64,000 nucleotides of DNA from NCBI GenBank assembly GCA_965153455.1, contig OZ234497.1, positions 6,138,001 to 6,202,000 of the forward strand. The letters are read 5' to 3'. Below, one piece after another: positions 1 through 11,875 of this stretch. How positions within the stretch are numbered: position 1 is the stretch's first letter; each line of letters begins with the position of its first letter. The notes below the pieces were generated by a model. That model saw only the letters and a program-made list of their open reading frames with translations, had not been told where the DNA came from and searched no databases. This stretch comes from Sphagnum compactum. Its lineage: Eukaryota > Bryophyta > Sphagnopsida > Sphagnales. A program made the position numbers and the translations under genes.

Positions 1-928
1 CAGGTTTGAAGTTTGGAAAAAGAAGACAAACCTCATTTTTTTTTCAAGTATGGTTTTTTTTCTCTTTCTTTTGCTCTCTGTTTGGTTTCTTATTTTTTGT
101 CATCTATTTTTAAATTTTCTTTTTAAGATTATTTTACTGTATTTCCCTTTTTTGTTTCATGTTTAAGTGTTCACAAAAAGTTTCTAATTGTTAAAGTGTT
201 TTTCTGTTTTTATTTTTTTTCTATATATGTTTGTTCTGTTTGGATGTGTTCATCCATTGAAGAGCCCTCAGGAGCAGGCTTTCCCCTATATTTCATAACT
301 TTTATTTTTGCTGCATGGTGATATCATTGAAGTACCTTACTACCTTGGAAGCTTTGACACTAATTATATTATTTTTATAAATTTTGAAATAAAAAAAATT
401 TGGAAGAAATAAATCATTTCAAGGAAAATATAGATTCTTTTGAAATATTAAGGATTTTTTTGACATGGAATATTTATAATTATTTATTTATTTGACAGAT
501 ATATGTTGAAGCTGTCCCCTCTACTACAATAATCAGAAATCCACAATGGGGTTCAGAATCTTGGTGTTGAATGGAAATTTATCCCCTTCCTGTTGTGCAA
601 ACCATAGGTAGGGTGTTCTTAGGAAAAGCTATTAGTCCAGGCCAAAAATAGTGGCAGCCAATTTTAGGAATAGAATTTCCATGCAACCAATGAGAAGTCG
701 TGTGATGGAGTGAAGGGGCCTCCCTTTTTGCCTTGTGGGTGGAGGGAGGGGGGGGGGGGGGAGAGGAAGGGGATTTTTTTGGCAAGTTGTGTTTGGTGTG
801 GAGAGTGGACTGTCCACTGTTCAATTTCCACTTGGACAGTAGATAGTCACCCTTTCCATAGCTACTGTCCGTCCGGAGTCAGGGGAAGCTACTTTCTTCC
901 TTTACAATAGATAATAATATCAGAGCAG
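1..928. other. Intergenic, AT-rich, no gene seen
   Basis: No convincing coding region is visible. From about position 335 the sequence resembles one end of the Stowaway-like family seen at 1784-2001 (shared CCTTGG, then GACACTAATTATA-type sequence), so a decayed copy may lie at about 335-520. A run of about 13 G lies at 738-751. Short open frames here are low-complexity and unsupported. Confidence 0.5.
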
Positions 929-1044
929 GTAAATGCCCTAGGAGTTGGAAGTTGCAGGTCCTTACGGGTAGGGTAATGTCCTAGGAGGTTGAAGTTGCAG
1001 GTCCTTACGGGTAGGGCAATGCCCTAGGAGTTGGAAGTTGCTGC
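929..1044. repeat. 43-bp tandem repeat, about 2.7 copies
   Basis: The block containing ATGCCCTAGGAG, then GAAGTTGCAGGTCC, then TTACGGGTAGGG recurs with starts at about 933, 976 and 1019. This is an exact 43-bp period with a few substitutions. It belongs to no recognised transposon and has no coding support. Confidence 0.85.
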
Positions 1045-1299
1045 AATAACCACACCCAAGCCAGGAGCCGATGGATAGATACCTGGTGGATGTCACGAAC
1101 CGTAAATCTCTCTGTCTGTGTGTTTGGCGTTCTAGTAGTTGCTTGCGTTGCGTCAACAGGGGGTGCAGATTTGGGGATGATCTCTTTAGTGTGCTTCTGT
1201 AACAGCGCTGTCACTGGCGTGGTGTTTGTTTCTAGACGGATTAGGGATTCGGTTTTCTCTCTCTCCTAGAAAATGAATGAATGAATGAATGGGTTCTAC

Positions 1300-1545
1300 T
1301 CATTGCTTGGTTCGTCGCAATTCCGGCGGCGGAGTTTTATGGAAAAAGAGGTTGCAGGTAGTCAATGCGGAGTGGGAAGCGGGCGGGGTAATCCATTAGC
1401 AGGTTAGCCAGCTAGAAGCGGCGGACGATGCGGCCGGCCGGCGTTCGTGATTTTGGTTGGTGAACGTGGGTGGGTTGGTGGGCGGGTGAGTGTGGGGGGG
1501 GTGCGCGCGCGCGCGAAAAGGCGAGCGCAGTTATAGGCAACGACG
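1300..1545. other. Isolated CpG-rich island
   Basis: This is a short GC- and CpG-dense stretch with CGGCGGCGG, GGCCGGCCGGCG and a (GC)n run of about 12 bases. It stands in an otherwise AT-rich window and is preceded by a (GAAT)n run at 1273-1290. No open frame worth calling crosses it. It could be a promoter-like CpG island for an unseen transcript, or an insertion of different origin. Confidence 0.45.
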
Positions 1546-1720
1546 TGTGATTGTTTGGTGCTGGGCTCTTTGTGCTATTGGATGCTTTCCATGGACCACT
1601 TGACTGAAGTGAATTGGCGTTACTTTAGACAATGGCTGTGAATTAATTGGCTGCAAATTTGGCACTTTTTGGAAAACAAGAGCTTAGATATGATATGCAA
1701 GTCCAAAATGCTTCACAAGT

Positions 1721-2160
1721 TTTGTTGTTGGCCTTGCATATACCAAGGCAAGGATATTGTGTTTAGATTCATTATAGAGTATACCCTAGTACCTTGGCCA
1801 TTTCAACCACATGTCCGTCGAATAATTAATTAATTAATTGATTAATTTTGAAATTTTCATTTCAACAAATGGAATATCCCTAAATATTCACTATTAAAAT
1901 CCTTCAAAATATTTTTTTTGATTTGGAAGAAATAATTTTGAAATTTTTCAACATTTCTGAAAATAGTATAATTAGTGTCGAATTGGGCCAAGCTACTAGG
2001 GTAGTAGCTTAAGGGATTTTGGCCCTTTAGGTAATAATAGGTCTATTTTTCTTGGGTTTTTTTTTAGAGGACTTTTTGGAAGATTATATGTTTTGCATGG
2101 TGAAATAGTTGAGTTTCCATAAATTCTTCTTTTGCCTTAATACACTTTTCAAGGTAAATG
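1721..2160 (+). repeat. Dispersed repeat R1, copy A (split by a MITE)
   Basis: This copy starts TTGTTGGCCTTG, continues CAAGGCAAGGATATTGTG, and resumes after the nested MITE with AGTAGCTTAAGGGATTTTGG and the AGGTAATAATAGGTCTATTT segment. It ends near CTTTTGCCTTAA. The same series recurs at 2411-2822 (reverse), 3672-3750 (partial), 22217-22550 and 37321-37555. No protein is encoded. It is probably a non-autonomous element, and its class is not clear from its ends. Confidence 0.8.
1784..2001. mobile_element. Stowaway-like MITE nested in R1
   Basis: This 218-bp insertion has terminal inverted repeats: CCCTAGTACCTTGGCC on the left and the complement of CCCTAGTAGCTTGGCC on the right. It is flanked by TA on both sides (1782-1783 and 2002-2003). 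The uninterrupted site survives in the R1 copy near 22270 (GAGTATAGTAGCTTAAGG), which supports a TA target duplication, the mark of Tc1/mariner-type MITEs. The interior is AT-rich and non-coding. Confidence 0.85.
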
Positions 2161-2410
2161 ATACACTTTTCTAATATAAATTTTTGCCACGAGGATGTAC
2201 AATACACAACAACAACCCAATGGACACAATAATTGCTTGAATTTTCTCTTCTCTTCTCTTTGGAGACAATGATCACCTTGGTTTTCCACACATACTTAAA
2301 TGGGCACCAAATTATTGTTAAATGAAGATGTGCAAGCTTTAATGTGGAGTTCAATTAATTTGAGATCTTCAGTGCCCACTCTAAATATTTCAAGATTCAA
2401 ACTGAACAAG

Positions 2411-2822
2411 GGGGGTGTGTCAAACTATGTTATGTATGGCCTTGCCATTTACATTCAAAAGTATCTTAAGGCAAAAGAAGAAGAATTATGGAAACTCAAA
2501 ATATTTCCCATTGCAAAAACAAAATATAATCTTCAAAAAATTCCTTGGAAAAAAAAAAAACCAAAAAACCAAAAAACTCTATAACTCTATGGATTTTGTA
2601 GAGTTATAGAGTTATATTATAACTCTATAATAACTAATCTTTCAAGTTTCAAACACAATCCAAAATATAGTCTTTCAAAAATCCTCATATAAAAAATAGA
2701 CCTATTATTATTATTGCCTAGGGGCCAAAATCCATTAAGCTACTACACTCTATAATGAATCTAAACACAATATCCTAATTGCCTTGGTATGCCAATAAGG
2801 CCAATAAACTTGGCCAACAACA
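2411..2822 (-). repeat. Dispersed repeat R1, copy B (inverted relative to copy A)
   Basis: This is the reverse complement of the R1 series. It begins GGGGGTGTGTCAAACTATG and TGGCCTTGCCATTTAC, passes AAAATAGACCTATTATTATT and AAACACAATATCC, and ends GGCCAACAACA. With copy A it makes inverted arms of about 400 bp separated by a spacer of about 250 bp. A tandem ACTCTATAA-type motif lies at 2576-2633 inside it. Confidence 0.8.
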
Positions 2823-2830
2823 TAACTACA

Positions 2831-5560
2831 AACATGTAAGTAGATAGTGAATCCAAAGTGGTAACATTAGAGGTGGGTGTACAATAGGGTTATTTTGTGC
2901 AATTTTGTGAGGTTTTTAAAGGTGAAATGGCAAGCATCCACTATGAAAGGGACTTAGCCAAATTTGGTTACAGGTCAAAGAGGAAAGTAGCCAAAATTTA
3001 AAAACCCTTGCTATAATAATATTGTGACCTGCTAAAACCTTATGGTCTAAATATGGCAAAAACAATTTTCCAAATATAACTACCTCATCTCCAAGCTTAA
3101 GTACCTCAATTCCTTCCTAATAACTACCTCTTATATATTTAACTATCTCACTCCTTTCCTAATAATTATCTCTTTACCCTTATAATTATTTCACCCCTTC
3201 TTTCATCCACCAACATGGATATGAAAAAAGCAAATTAACATGTGTCTTTTCATGTCCATCATATTAATATTAATTGAAAAATAAATTTAACATTGACATA
3301 CATAATGATAAGTGATTGATAATCATATGAGAACATAATAAATAAGAAAATCATCACCGGTAATGCATAGCAACACGGAGCCCAAGTATGTATATATATA
3401 TATATATAATTTTATGAGTCATAGCCCCTTTTTTTATTGGCCAATTTGCCACAAAAAAGGCTAATAAAAAAGGGGTGAAAAGATTGTAATTTAATTTATC
3501 ATCAAGAAGTAAGAAGTAGAATAGGAGTGAAAATGGAAAAGGGGAATTGGCAAAAGGTGGAAGTAAAGAGCTTACTACTATATATTATGACAACATTTAT
3601 TCTTTGAAAAATAACTTTGTGTGAAAAAAAACTGAATTTTTGGTGTTTTTAATTGTAAGAGTCCAAATTTTGTAGGCCCCTAGGTAATAATAATAATAGG
3701 TCTATTTTTTATATGAGGATTTTTGAAAGATGATAATTTTTTGGCTTGTTTTTTTCTTGGGGAAGGGTGAGGTTATTGGATTCTTGTTGTTCCAATTGTG
3801 TTCCCATCAAATTCTCATTATGTTCCCATTGAGTTCCCAACATGTTCCCAATAGCTCTCACTTTAACCTATATATTCAGCTCTCAGCATTTTCATGGTCA
3901 AAAAAATCCCTTAACCATAGTGTAAAAGGGGGCCTAAAAGTACACTGCACAATTGAAAAGGAAAAACACTGAGAGGTAACCAACCCCACTTGTTACAACT
4001 ATATTCTTTTGCTGGCTACTAAATATATAGCCAAAAAAGCGAAATTCAAAATTAAAAAAGGTGAAAATAAAATGTTATTTAGACTTTCAATAGCCATAAT
4101 TCGACCCAAATTTAAGAAAATTCAAAACCCAAGATTTCTATGCATGGTTCAAGTTTGAAGGTAGCCAAAAATATAGAAGAAGGATGTTAAATGTTTTTTA
4201 AAAACTTTCATATTGGCTAAACTTTCATAACTTGGATAAATTGCCCACTTTGTCAAACTACATCATAAAATTGGCAAAAAAAGAAACATTGATCTGCTAC
4301 CTACCTACCTACCTACCTACCTACCTAGTATCAATCACCTTGGACAATGAAGAGTAACTAACAATCATTTAATACATCATCACTTTTCTAGTACACTATT
4401 TTATTACACACACACACCCTACTACTGACTGACAAACCCACACATCAAGCAGATGATGATGGATGATGATGAGAGGACTGCCATTTTGCAATCCCCAAAA
4501 ACATTGAGGGAAGTACTACAACTTGGGTAAAAGGATAGCATGAATTGATGATGATGGTGATGATGATGATGGAATAGGTGTTGATGGTGATGATGATGGA
4601 AATAGCTGTTGATGGTGAGTGAGTGAGTGATGATCTGCTGCCCATGCCCATGTAGTATTATGATATCTCTCTCTCTCTCCTAGAAAAGAGGAGGGATCTT
4701 ACACCTACCTACTCTTCAAGAACTCTTCAACAAGAGGAGGAGGGAAATTATGCCTACTTATTATGGGTTTAAGATCATTCCCATTTATTGTTTCTTTGGG
4801 AGGGAGTTCCGATTCTTTCATTGAGAATTATGCTCCTTCAATCATCAGGGATTAATTGTCTTTGTTGGGCCTTCATGGAGCAAGCAAGCAAGCAAGCTAC
4901 ATGACACAACATGACACATAGTGCAACACCCTTGGGCTGAGGCGTTCATGAAACAATGGGTCCTTGACTTCGGGGCTTGGGGGTCTGTTATTTTGTGGAA
5001 GAACAACCCCAGCCCTTGAGTGGCTGTTACCCAACACACTTGTGAGGCCTCCGGTGAAGAGACTATTGGAGGGCACCTTATATGCATCAATTTCCCTCCT
5101 CGAAATATTGGGAGGAATATTATGCCTACTTCGCAAGGATGGGAGGGAAATTATGCCTACTTGTAAGTGTAAGAAGCCTCCCACTATTGAATGGGTAGGC
5201 ATAAGAACCCTCCCATTCATACACCTTGTGATCTACATAGGCTTGGTTCATTCATGATAAATTTTGCCTCATGCTTTACTACAGGTAAAAGCCCATGGGT
5301 TGGTTTGAAGTTTGAACATTGAAGTTGCCATAATGGGAGGCAGGGATGGGGGGGAGAGGGGCATTACATACAGAGCCATCTATTCTTTACCTTATTATGA
5401 AGCCAAAAATGGGTGCATGGCATTGCTGTAATTCTCTGTGCACTGCATCATCAACTCAAAAAAAGCAAACCCCAAAAAAAACCCAAAGCTAATAATCATG
5501 AAACAAAAAAGCTGTGGAAAAAAAATAATTCAGTTACCTATTTAGACAAAGCTAATTTTT
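2831..5560. other. Intergenic with microsatellites and an R1 fragment
   Basis: No gene is supported. A partial R1 copy lies at 3672-3750. Simple repeats include (CTAC)n at about 4299-4327, (AC)n near 4409, clusters of GAT/ATG triplets at 4452-4640, and CT-rich DNA near 4664. Two short related segments around 4680-5220 (TTATGCCTACTT, GAGGGAAATT) repeat locally. The open frames here are small and compositionally biased. Confidence 0.5.
3672..3750 (+). repeat. Dispersed repeat R1, partial copy
   Basis: This is only the central part of R1: AGGCCCCTAGGTAATAATAA, then GGTCTATTTTT, then GAGGATTTTTGAAAGATGAT. Both ends are missing, so it is a truncated copy. Confidence 0.7.
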
Positions 5561-6217
5561 GCTTTGATTATAGTATATTCAGCTCTTGACTACCACCTAT
5601 TTTGCTGAAGATTTTGCTGTGAAGGACTTTGGTTTGCTGAATGAAATACAAGCTGTTGTGATGATGATGATATTGTTGAAGATTTGAGAAGTGGTGGGTT
5701 TTTTTTTTTTTTTGGTTTTGTGTGTGTAGACAACTGCAAGTGATTTGAGACTTTTTTTTTTTGGTGGGGTTTTTGGAGCTTTGTGGGTTTTTGGAGCTTT
5801 TTGTATGTAGCAGCAGGAGAGAAGAAGATCTGGCAGTGAGTGGGGATTGTTTGCGAGTTTTGGGTGAGAAGAAACAGTGGTTGGATCATGTCATTTTCAT
5901 CATTCTTGTTGTTGTTGCAAGTTTTGGAAATGATGCAACAAGACCCATGACCAAGATGGTGTCCAGAATTCTCGTAGAAATTTTGAGAGAGAGAGAGAGC
6001 CATGTGAAAGAAACTTCTCTAGTATCGTTTTGTTTGGCAGAGACTTACTCGATCAAATGTGCTCTTGATTACAATTTTTTTATTTTTTAAAAATGTTTTG
6101 GAGAAGAAGAATCTGATGCTGTTGGCAAGAACATGGTCATGGACTTTTATTCTGGTTTCCCTTTGGAAGGTAAGAATTGCTTGGCAAGATGATCATCAGG
6201 CAAGGGGAAGGGAGGGG

Positions 6218-6254
<37 letters not shown>

Positions 6255-6822
6255 ATGGCATCATGAGACTGATTGACTGTGTTCGCAGTTCCAACCATGA
6301 TGAATGCCAAGTCCAGGGCATTCATCTAATTCTTCTTGGTTTTGATGATCTGCAGGTAATTGAAGAGTTGGTGGGGACACAGAGAGGATCATTGTGTTTG
6401 TGGAGGAGCCTCATAAGATCTTCTTTGTGAGTGGGTTGGGGAGGGAAGCGAATAAAATTTTTCTCAGCAAACATGTGTCATGAAGCTTTTGTTCAACTGT
6501 GAATGATTGATGGCAACAGAACCAAGGAGATCCAGAGTCCGGAAAATCTCTACAAGGCTCTTTCTCTCACATGCATGCATGCAACTACAGATCTCTCAGA
6601 TACACACACACTCCTCTCCACAGAGACAGGGCCACAACACCCAAGTCTTGAAAGCTTTTCTTAAACTGCTTCAATCCTCTCTCAGGGTTTGGCTTTCAGG
6701 TATTGATTTTCTGGCCACCATTCAATGGTGTTTTCTGAATGTATGAGAGAAAGAGGAGGGAGAAGAAGTTCAGCAGCAGCAGCAGCAGCAGAAGAAGAAG
6801 AAGAAGAAGAAGAGCATTCAAG
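5561..6822 (+). promoter_or_regulatory. Probable promoter and long 5' leader of the LRR pseudokinase gene
   Basis: A TATA-like TATAGTATATT lies at about 5570. A long leader-like stretch follows, with GA runs (5982-5998, 6223-6253), an (AGC)n run (6773-6790) and a (GAA)n run (6791-6812) directly before the chosen ATG. A possible leader intron is AAG|GTAAG at 6169/6170 to TGCAG at 6355 (186 bp). Many ATGs precede the main start, so upstream open reading frames could limit translation. The start of transcription is inferred, not shown. Confidence 0.35.
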
Positions 6823-9800
6823 ATGATGGGTGTCCATGTGATGAGACCAGGAAATCTTGTGCTACTGGTTGTTGTGTGTTTTCTCCTTGTCAGCGATGGG
6901 TGTGCAAACTACTTGATGGTTGCAGACCAGCAGCATCTCACAATATTTCTGGAGAATGTGTCTCCGGATCCATCTGCACTTGGCTTCAATTCCTCAGTAC
7001 CAGCATGTGAATGGCCAGGTATTGTGTGCTCTCAGCAGCAGAGGATCTCATCCATCACCATCAATGGAAAAGGATTGAAAGGGACTATTCCACCAGGTAC
7101 TCTTGGTATGTTGAGTTCCCTCAAGGTGCTGGACTTGGTCAACAATTCACTCATGGGCGAGATTCCATCTGACATTGGGAATCTTACCAGCCTCACTTTC
7201 CTCTTACTGGCATACAATAACCTCAATGGCAGCATTCCATCTTCAATCGGCAGTTTGGGTCAATTGAAATTGCTGGATCTTTCCTTCAATGAGCTTGTTG
7301 GAGAGATTCCTGTTTCATTCAACAAGCTTTGGAGTTTGCAGCTGCTGAATCTCAAAGAAAACCATCTATCGGGCTCTGTTCCATTGCTTCAGAGTTCTTG
7401 GGATTTGCAAGTTCTGGATGTCTCCTCAAACCTGCTTACAGGCGGGATCCCTCCTCAAGTTCTCAACTTCTGTGTACGCCTGCAAGTGCTCAATCTCAGC
7501 AATAATGGTCTGAGTGGCAATGTCCCATTCGAAATCACAAAGCTGGTGTCTCTCTATTCTTTGGATCTTTCTAGAAACGGTTTTGAGGGATCCCTTCTTC
7601 CAGACTTCAATGTGATGCCTCAGCTACGCACACTATTCCTCACATCAAACAACTTGAGTGGTAGCATTTCACCATCTATTCTCAGCCTTCCTCTGTTGGA
7701 ATCGGTCTCATTTGCAAACAACAAATTTGCAGGTGCTTTGCCACCACTCCCCTGGGGTGCTGGTGCTGGTGCTGGTGATCCTCCACCACAAGGCAAAGGC
7801 ACCACCACATTGAAATTCTTTGATTGTAGCAACAACTCTCTGGATGGAAACCTTCCTCGGGGTCTTCTGGCATACGCAAATCTGACAATTGTGAGATTAG
7901 GGAACAATGCCTTCACAGGTCCAATTCCAACCAATTTGAATCCTTACCTGATCGAACTGGATCTCCATGGTAACAGCTTCGCTGGTGACATTCCTTTCAC
8001 AATTGGAGCATTGCAGGTACTTGAAAAGCTCGAGCTTTCAAGCAATCGTCTCAATGGAACTCTTCCACAAACACTGAGTGGGCTCCGCTCCCTCACCCAT
8101 TTGGGACTTGCTGGAAACACATTTTCAACATCATCATCATCATCATCATCATCATTTCTGGCTTTCAACCTCATGGAAAACCTTACATATCTGAATCTGT
8201 CAGGGACTGGTATTTCAGGCCCAATCTCTAGCTCAATAGGAGTTTTGCTGAATCTGCTGCAGCTAGATCTGTCACACAATCGATTGGATGGTGCCATTCC
8301 CACTGTGCTTGCAAATGCTTCAAAGCTTCAGTACCTTGACTTGTCCTGGAATAATCTTACTGGCAAGATTCCCGTGGAGCTTGGGTCACTCAATTCTCTC
8401 AGCTACTTGAATCTTTCTTACAATAATCTGAGTGGGTCAGTACCGGAGATTAAGCAGTTGTTGAACATTTCTTCACTTGAAGGAAATCTGCTGCTTTGTG
8501 GGGACATCGTGAACCGACCATGTGAATTGCATGCTGCTGCTTTCTCTCCTGCTCCTGATCAGACTGCTGGAATTCCTCCCTCAATACATATGAAATCCCC
8601 ATTGCACCTGGAGGCTGGGGTGATAGTGGGGATTGTAATGGGATTTGTACTTACGGTTTTTGCATCAGTAGTCACAATTCTTTTGTTTTGGACACGATGG
8701 CAGCAGCGACAACGACGAACAAAACATCCTCCATCAAGAAAAGAGCCAGTTTCAAAATATGTTTCGGGTACAATGCCATTTGACAGGGATCCAAGCTTAT
8801 GGGCTGCAAATGTGCGTGAGCCTGGGAGCATTCCCATCATCATCTTTGAGAAGCCACTCTTGAACCTCAGTTTTGCCCATCTGTTGCAAGCTACACTTGG
8901 TTTTCACAAGGACTCTCAGATTGCTGCTGATGATGATGATGATGATGGCGAGTATGGTTGTTGCCCTGTTTACAAAGGAGTTCTGCCTGGTGGGTATCGG
9001 ATTGTGATCAAGGTTTTGTTTGATGGCACTAGCCTTGAAGGAGATGAGTATGAGAAAGCTACACAACTGGAGTCATTGGGCAAAATCAAGCACCCCAACA
9101 TAGTTCCGCTCATTGGGTATTGCCTTGTTGCATCTGAGCAGCTTCTTATATATCCATATCTCGAGAATGGAGACTTGCATCGCCATCTCCATGAACTTCC
9201 AGAAGGTTTTTTGTCCCCTTTTGCTCCTTGACCTCTTAGCTGTCCCATTCTTGTATAATTAACCTTATGAAACAGATCAATTTATCTGAGTGCACAACTG
9301 AATGTTTCTTCTTGTGCTTGAAGATCTAGGAATAGTTTATTTACTTCTATTGCCATGTGGTAAACTCAGAAAAACATGTCCTTGAACTTTGCAAAAATAA
9401 TGTGCTCTCCAAATCCTAAACCCTAAACCCTGAATTATAGAGCGGCCTTAGATGGGTCAGCCCAGAGGGAAGAGACTTCACATCCATTTTGGGGGTACAA
9501 TTTTGGCTTGAACTGGGAATCAATTTGTGGGTGGGAGCTGGAGACCTAGCTGTGCTCTCTAAACTGCCTTTCAATAACAAATTAGAATGACCTAAGTGAG
9601 TTTTTACTCAGTTTAGGGTTTTGGCTTCAAAATTACCTAACCAAGTTTTTATGTAGTTTTGTCATCTCTCATGATTTTTGTTGGAACTTGCCATAAAGAG
9701 GAAGAGCTATTACACAACGAGCTGCTTGTTCTCAACCATTTGATACCAGATTACCAGTTGAGACTTGACCTAATAATAACTTGTGCATAAGCACTTGAAA

Positions 9801-10574
9801 GTTGCAAAAGCTGATAAGAAAAATAAGCATGCATTTTGAATTTTCTCATAGAATAGTAATGTTTTTACTGACCCAGTTTTTGAATTTTTTGAAGGGACAC
9901 ACAATCCAGATGACTGGACGGATGATACCTGGGAGAACTCAGATGAGGAGAACATGGTTAAACATACATTAAATTGGCAAATCCGACACCGAATTGCACT
10001 TGGAACTGCTCGGGCACTTGCATTTCTGCACCATGGATGTTACCCACATGTGCTTCACCATAATGTAAAAGCAAGTAAGATTTTGTTGGACTCAGACTAT
10101 GAAGCTCATCTTGCAGATTGTGGTTTGGCAACTCTACTGAACTCCTCTGGCAAGCGGTTCAAAAATACCCTTACTACTGCAATCAGTGGTAGCAGCAGCA
10201 ACAACAATCTTGGCTACTACATGCCACCAGAATATGGTCAATTATGGAAGTCAACAACCCGCGCAACTGATGTCTATAGTTTTGGAGTTGTGTTGTTGGA
10301 ATTGGTGACTGGGAAGAGTCCAACCAGACACAAGTTTAGTGATAGCTATGGTGGTGGAAATTTGGTTGGGTGGGTACGCACTTTGGTACGCGATAAGAAA
10401 GGGTACAAATGTCTAGATTCCAAGATTGTTTCAAGCCTTGTAGAAGGTGAGATGCTCGAGATGCTCAGAATAGCCTACTTGTGCACTGCAGAACTCCCCG
10501 CCAAGCGGCCTACTATGCAGCAAGTTGTCGGCTTACTGAAAGACATCCAAGCTGAACACGCATGCATGCAATAG
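6823..10574 (+). CDS. LRR receptor-like pseudokinase, At2g24230/At5g58150 type; join 6823-9205, 9895-10574
   Basis: This is a plasma-membrane receptor of 1020 residues. From the chosen Met, which opens a hydrophobic signal sequence, come an N-cap CEWPGIVC (62-69), about 18 LRRs (75-545), a transmembrane helix (about 597-622) and a kinase-like domain (about 680-1014). An upstream in-frame Met at 6739 would only add Ser/Arg runs. The C-terminal CTAELPAKRPTMQQVVGLLK and the DDW...DTWE segment at the exon join match the At2g24230 family as I know it. The ATP-site Lys is kept (IVIKVL), but HRD reads HHN (849-851), DFG reads DCG (869-871), and the glycine loop has two extra residues behind a six-Asp run. 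Phosphotransfer is therefore unlikely and a scaffold or co-receptor role is inferred. Microsatellite-coded Ser and Gly-Ala insertions interrupt the LRRs. At about 1020 residues it is longer than the Arabidopsis relative (about 850). Confidence 0.88.
9206..9894 (+). other. GT-AG intron in the pseudokinase gene
   Basis: The donor is GAAG|GTTTTTTG and the acceptor is TTTTTTGAAG|GGACAC, in phase 1. Splicing joins ...HELPE to GTHNPDDW in frame, restoring the stretch that precedes the kinase C-lobe. Without splicing the frame ends at 9231. The 689-bp intron carries a double telobox (AAACCCTAAACCC) at about 9417-9430. The upstream polypyrimidine tract is weak, but T-rich sequence precedes the acceptor. 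Confidence 0.85.
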
Positions 10575-11461
10575 TGCTTCCTTTTTTTTGTTTTGCAAGT
10601 CATAATTAATTTTCTTTTCTTCATGGGAAATTGCTTGCTTTGGCAAAAAGACCATTCTTATTATACAAATTTTCAAGTGTTTGGAAATTCCGTAAACTAT
10701 TTGAACTGATGAGTATTATGACATGGCAAAAGAAGAGTAGCTCACATTGAGGGCTATTGAATCAATCAAAGTTCTCATGAAGACTTCTATTCTATATTTC
10801 AAAAGACATTCACTTTGCTAGCTTCCTTTTTCATAAAGAACCGTCGGATTATTTTCTCAACTTTAAAGGCCCTTTTATGATACCTTTTATAGCAAAATCC
10901 TAACATGGATTGTCATATACATAGGATAAATTCAAGCATTGATTACCCAAAATATATATCGAAGGAAATGTGTTGCCTTAGGATCCATTTTGTTGAGAAG
11001 TTGGGTGTCTGGTGAACAACATTTGCAAAGGTCTTGAAGTCATTAAACCAATTCAAACTTGTCTATAACATGCATACAATAACATTGTGTTACTCAAAAA
11101 CTTATAATATTTATAATGAGATAAGTATTGTGTGCCCATTTTTTTTTGTTTAACATGATTGCAAGAATAAGAAAAAAGCTCACAATTTTGTTGAATTCAA
11201 GTTGCATTTTGTGAAAAAAATGTGACCAATATATTTGGATATGGATTGGTTAGAAAATGGGAAAAAAACTACAACATGATTAAAATATTAATGGGCACAA
11301 CAATAGGATTTAAACCTTTTGTCGATAAGATGAAGAAAAAGAACAAAAATAAATCATAGAGAGGCAAGCTTGGAAAGAAATACATTGGGTTTAGGGGAAA
11401 AATTTTGGACAATTAATTAAACCTTAATGAGACATATAAATAGGGAGAAAAACCTTTCAAA
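10575..11461. other. 3' flank of pseudokinase gene, AT-rich
   Basis: No gene is visible. The region holds the presumed 3' UTR and poly(A) region of the receptor and ends at the left target duplication (AAA, 11459-11461) of the CACTA element. No canonical AATAAA was noticed close to the stop. Confidence 0.5.
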
Positions 11462-11875
11462 CACTAGAAGCAAAATAGGTATTTTCGAATGGTTTGTGTG
11501 ACTAAAATTTAGTCGCAAACAACATTTGCAACTAAAATTTCATTAGTCGCCTTGGACAAGTTGCATGAAACATTAGTTGCAAACAACAAAGGGTATTGGA
11601 TGAAAGAAAAAGTCAACAAATACAAGTTCATTCTTTGACTCTATTATATACTTGTAACATGTGGCTATGATGCATCTATTTTGGTCACAATTGAAGTAAA
11701 TAATGTGTTCCGAATGTTTTGATATTGAATTATTTAAAATATAATTATTATTATTATTTTGAAATAATCTAGGACGTTCAATTCAAATGTTTGGATGATC
11801 TTATATTATGACACATGGCCCAATGTAAATATGCCACATGGCACTTTAAGATGAATTTTAATACAAAATATTAAT

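Noticed and set aside
6739-6822. Upstream in-frame start of the pseudokinase gene
   Set aside because: It would add only microsatellite-coded Ser and Arg runs before the signal peptide. The Met at 6823 directly opens the hydrophobic signal sequence.
9206-9231. Stop at 9231 as the real end of a kinase-truncated receptor
   Set aside because: A phase-compatible GT-AG intron joins the frame to the kinase C-lobe at 9895 with the family-typical sequence across the join.
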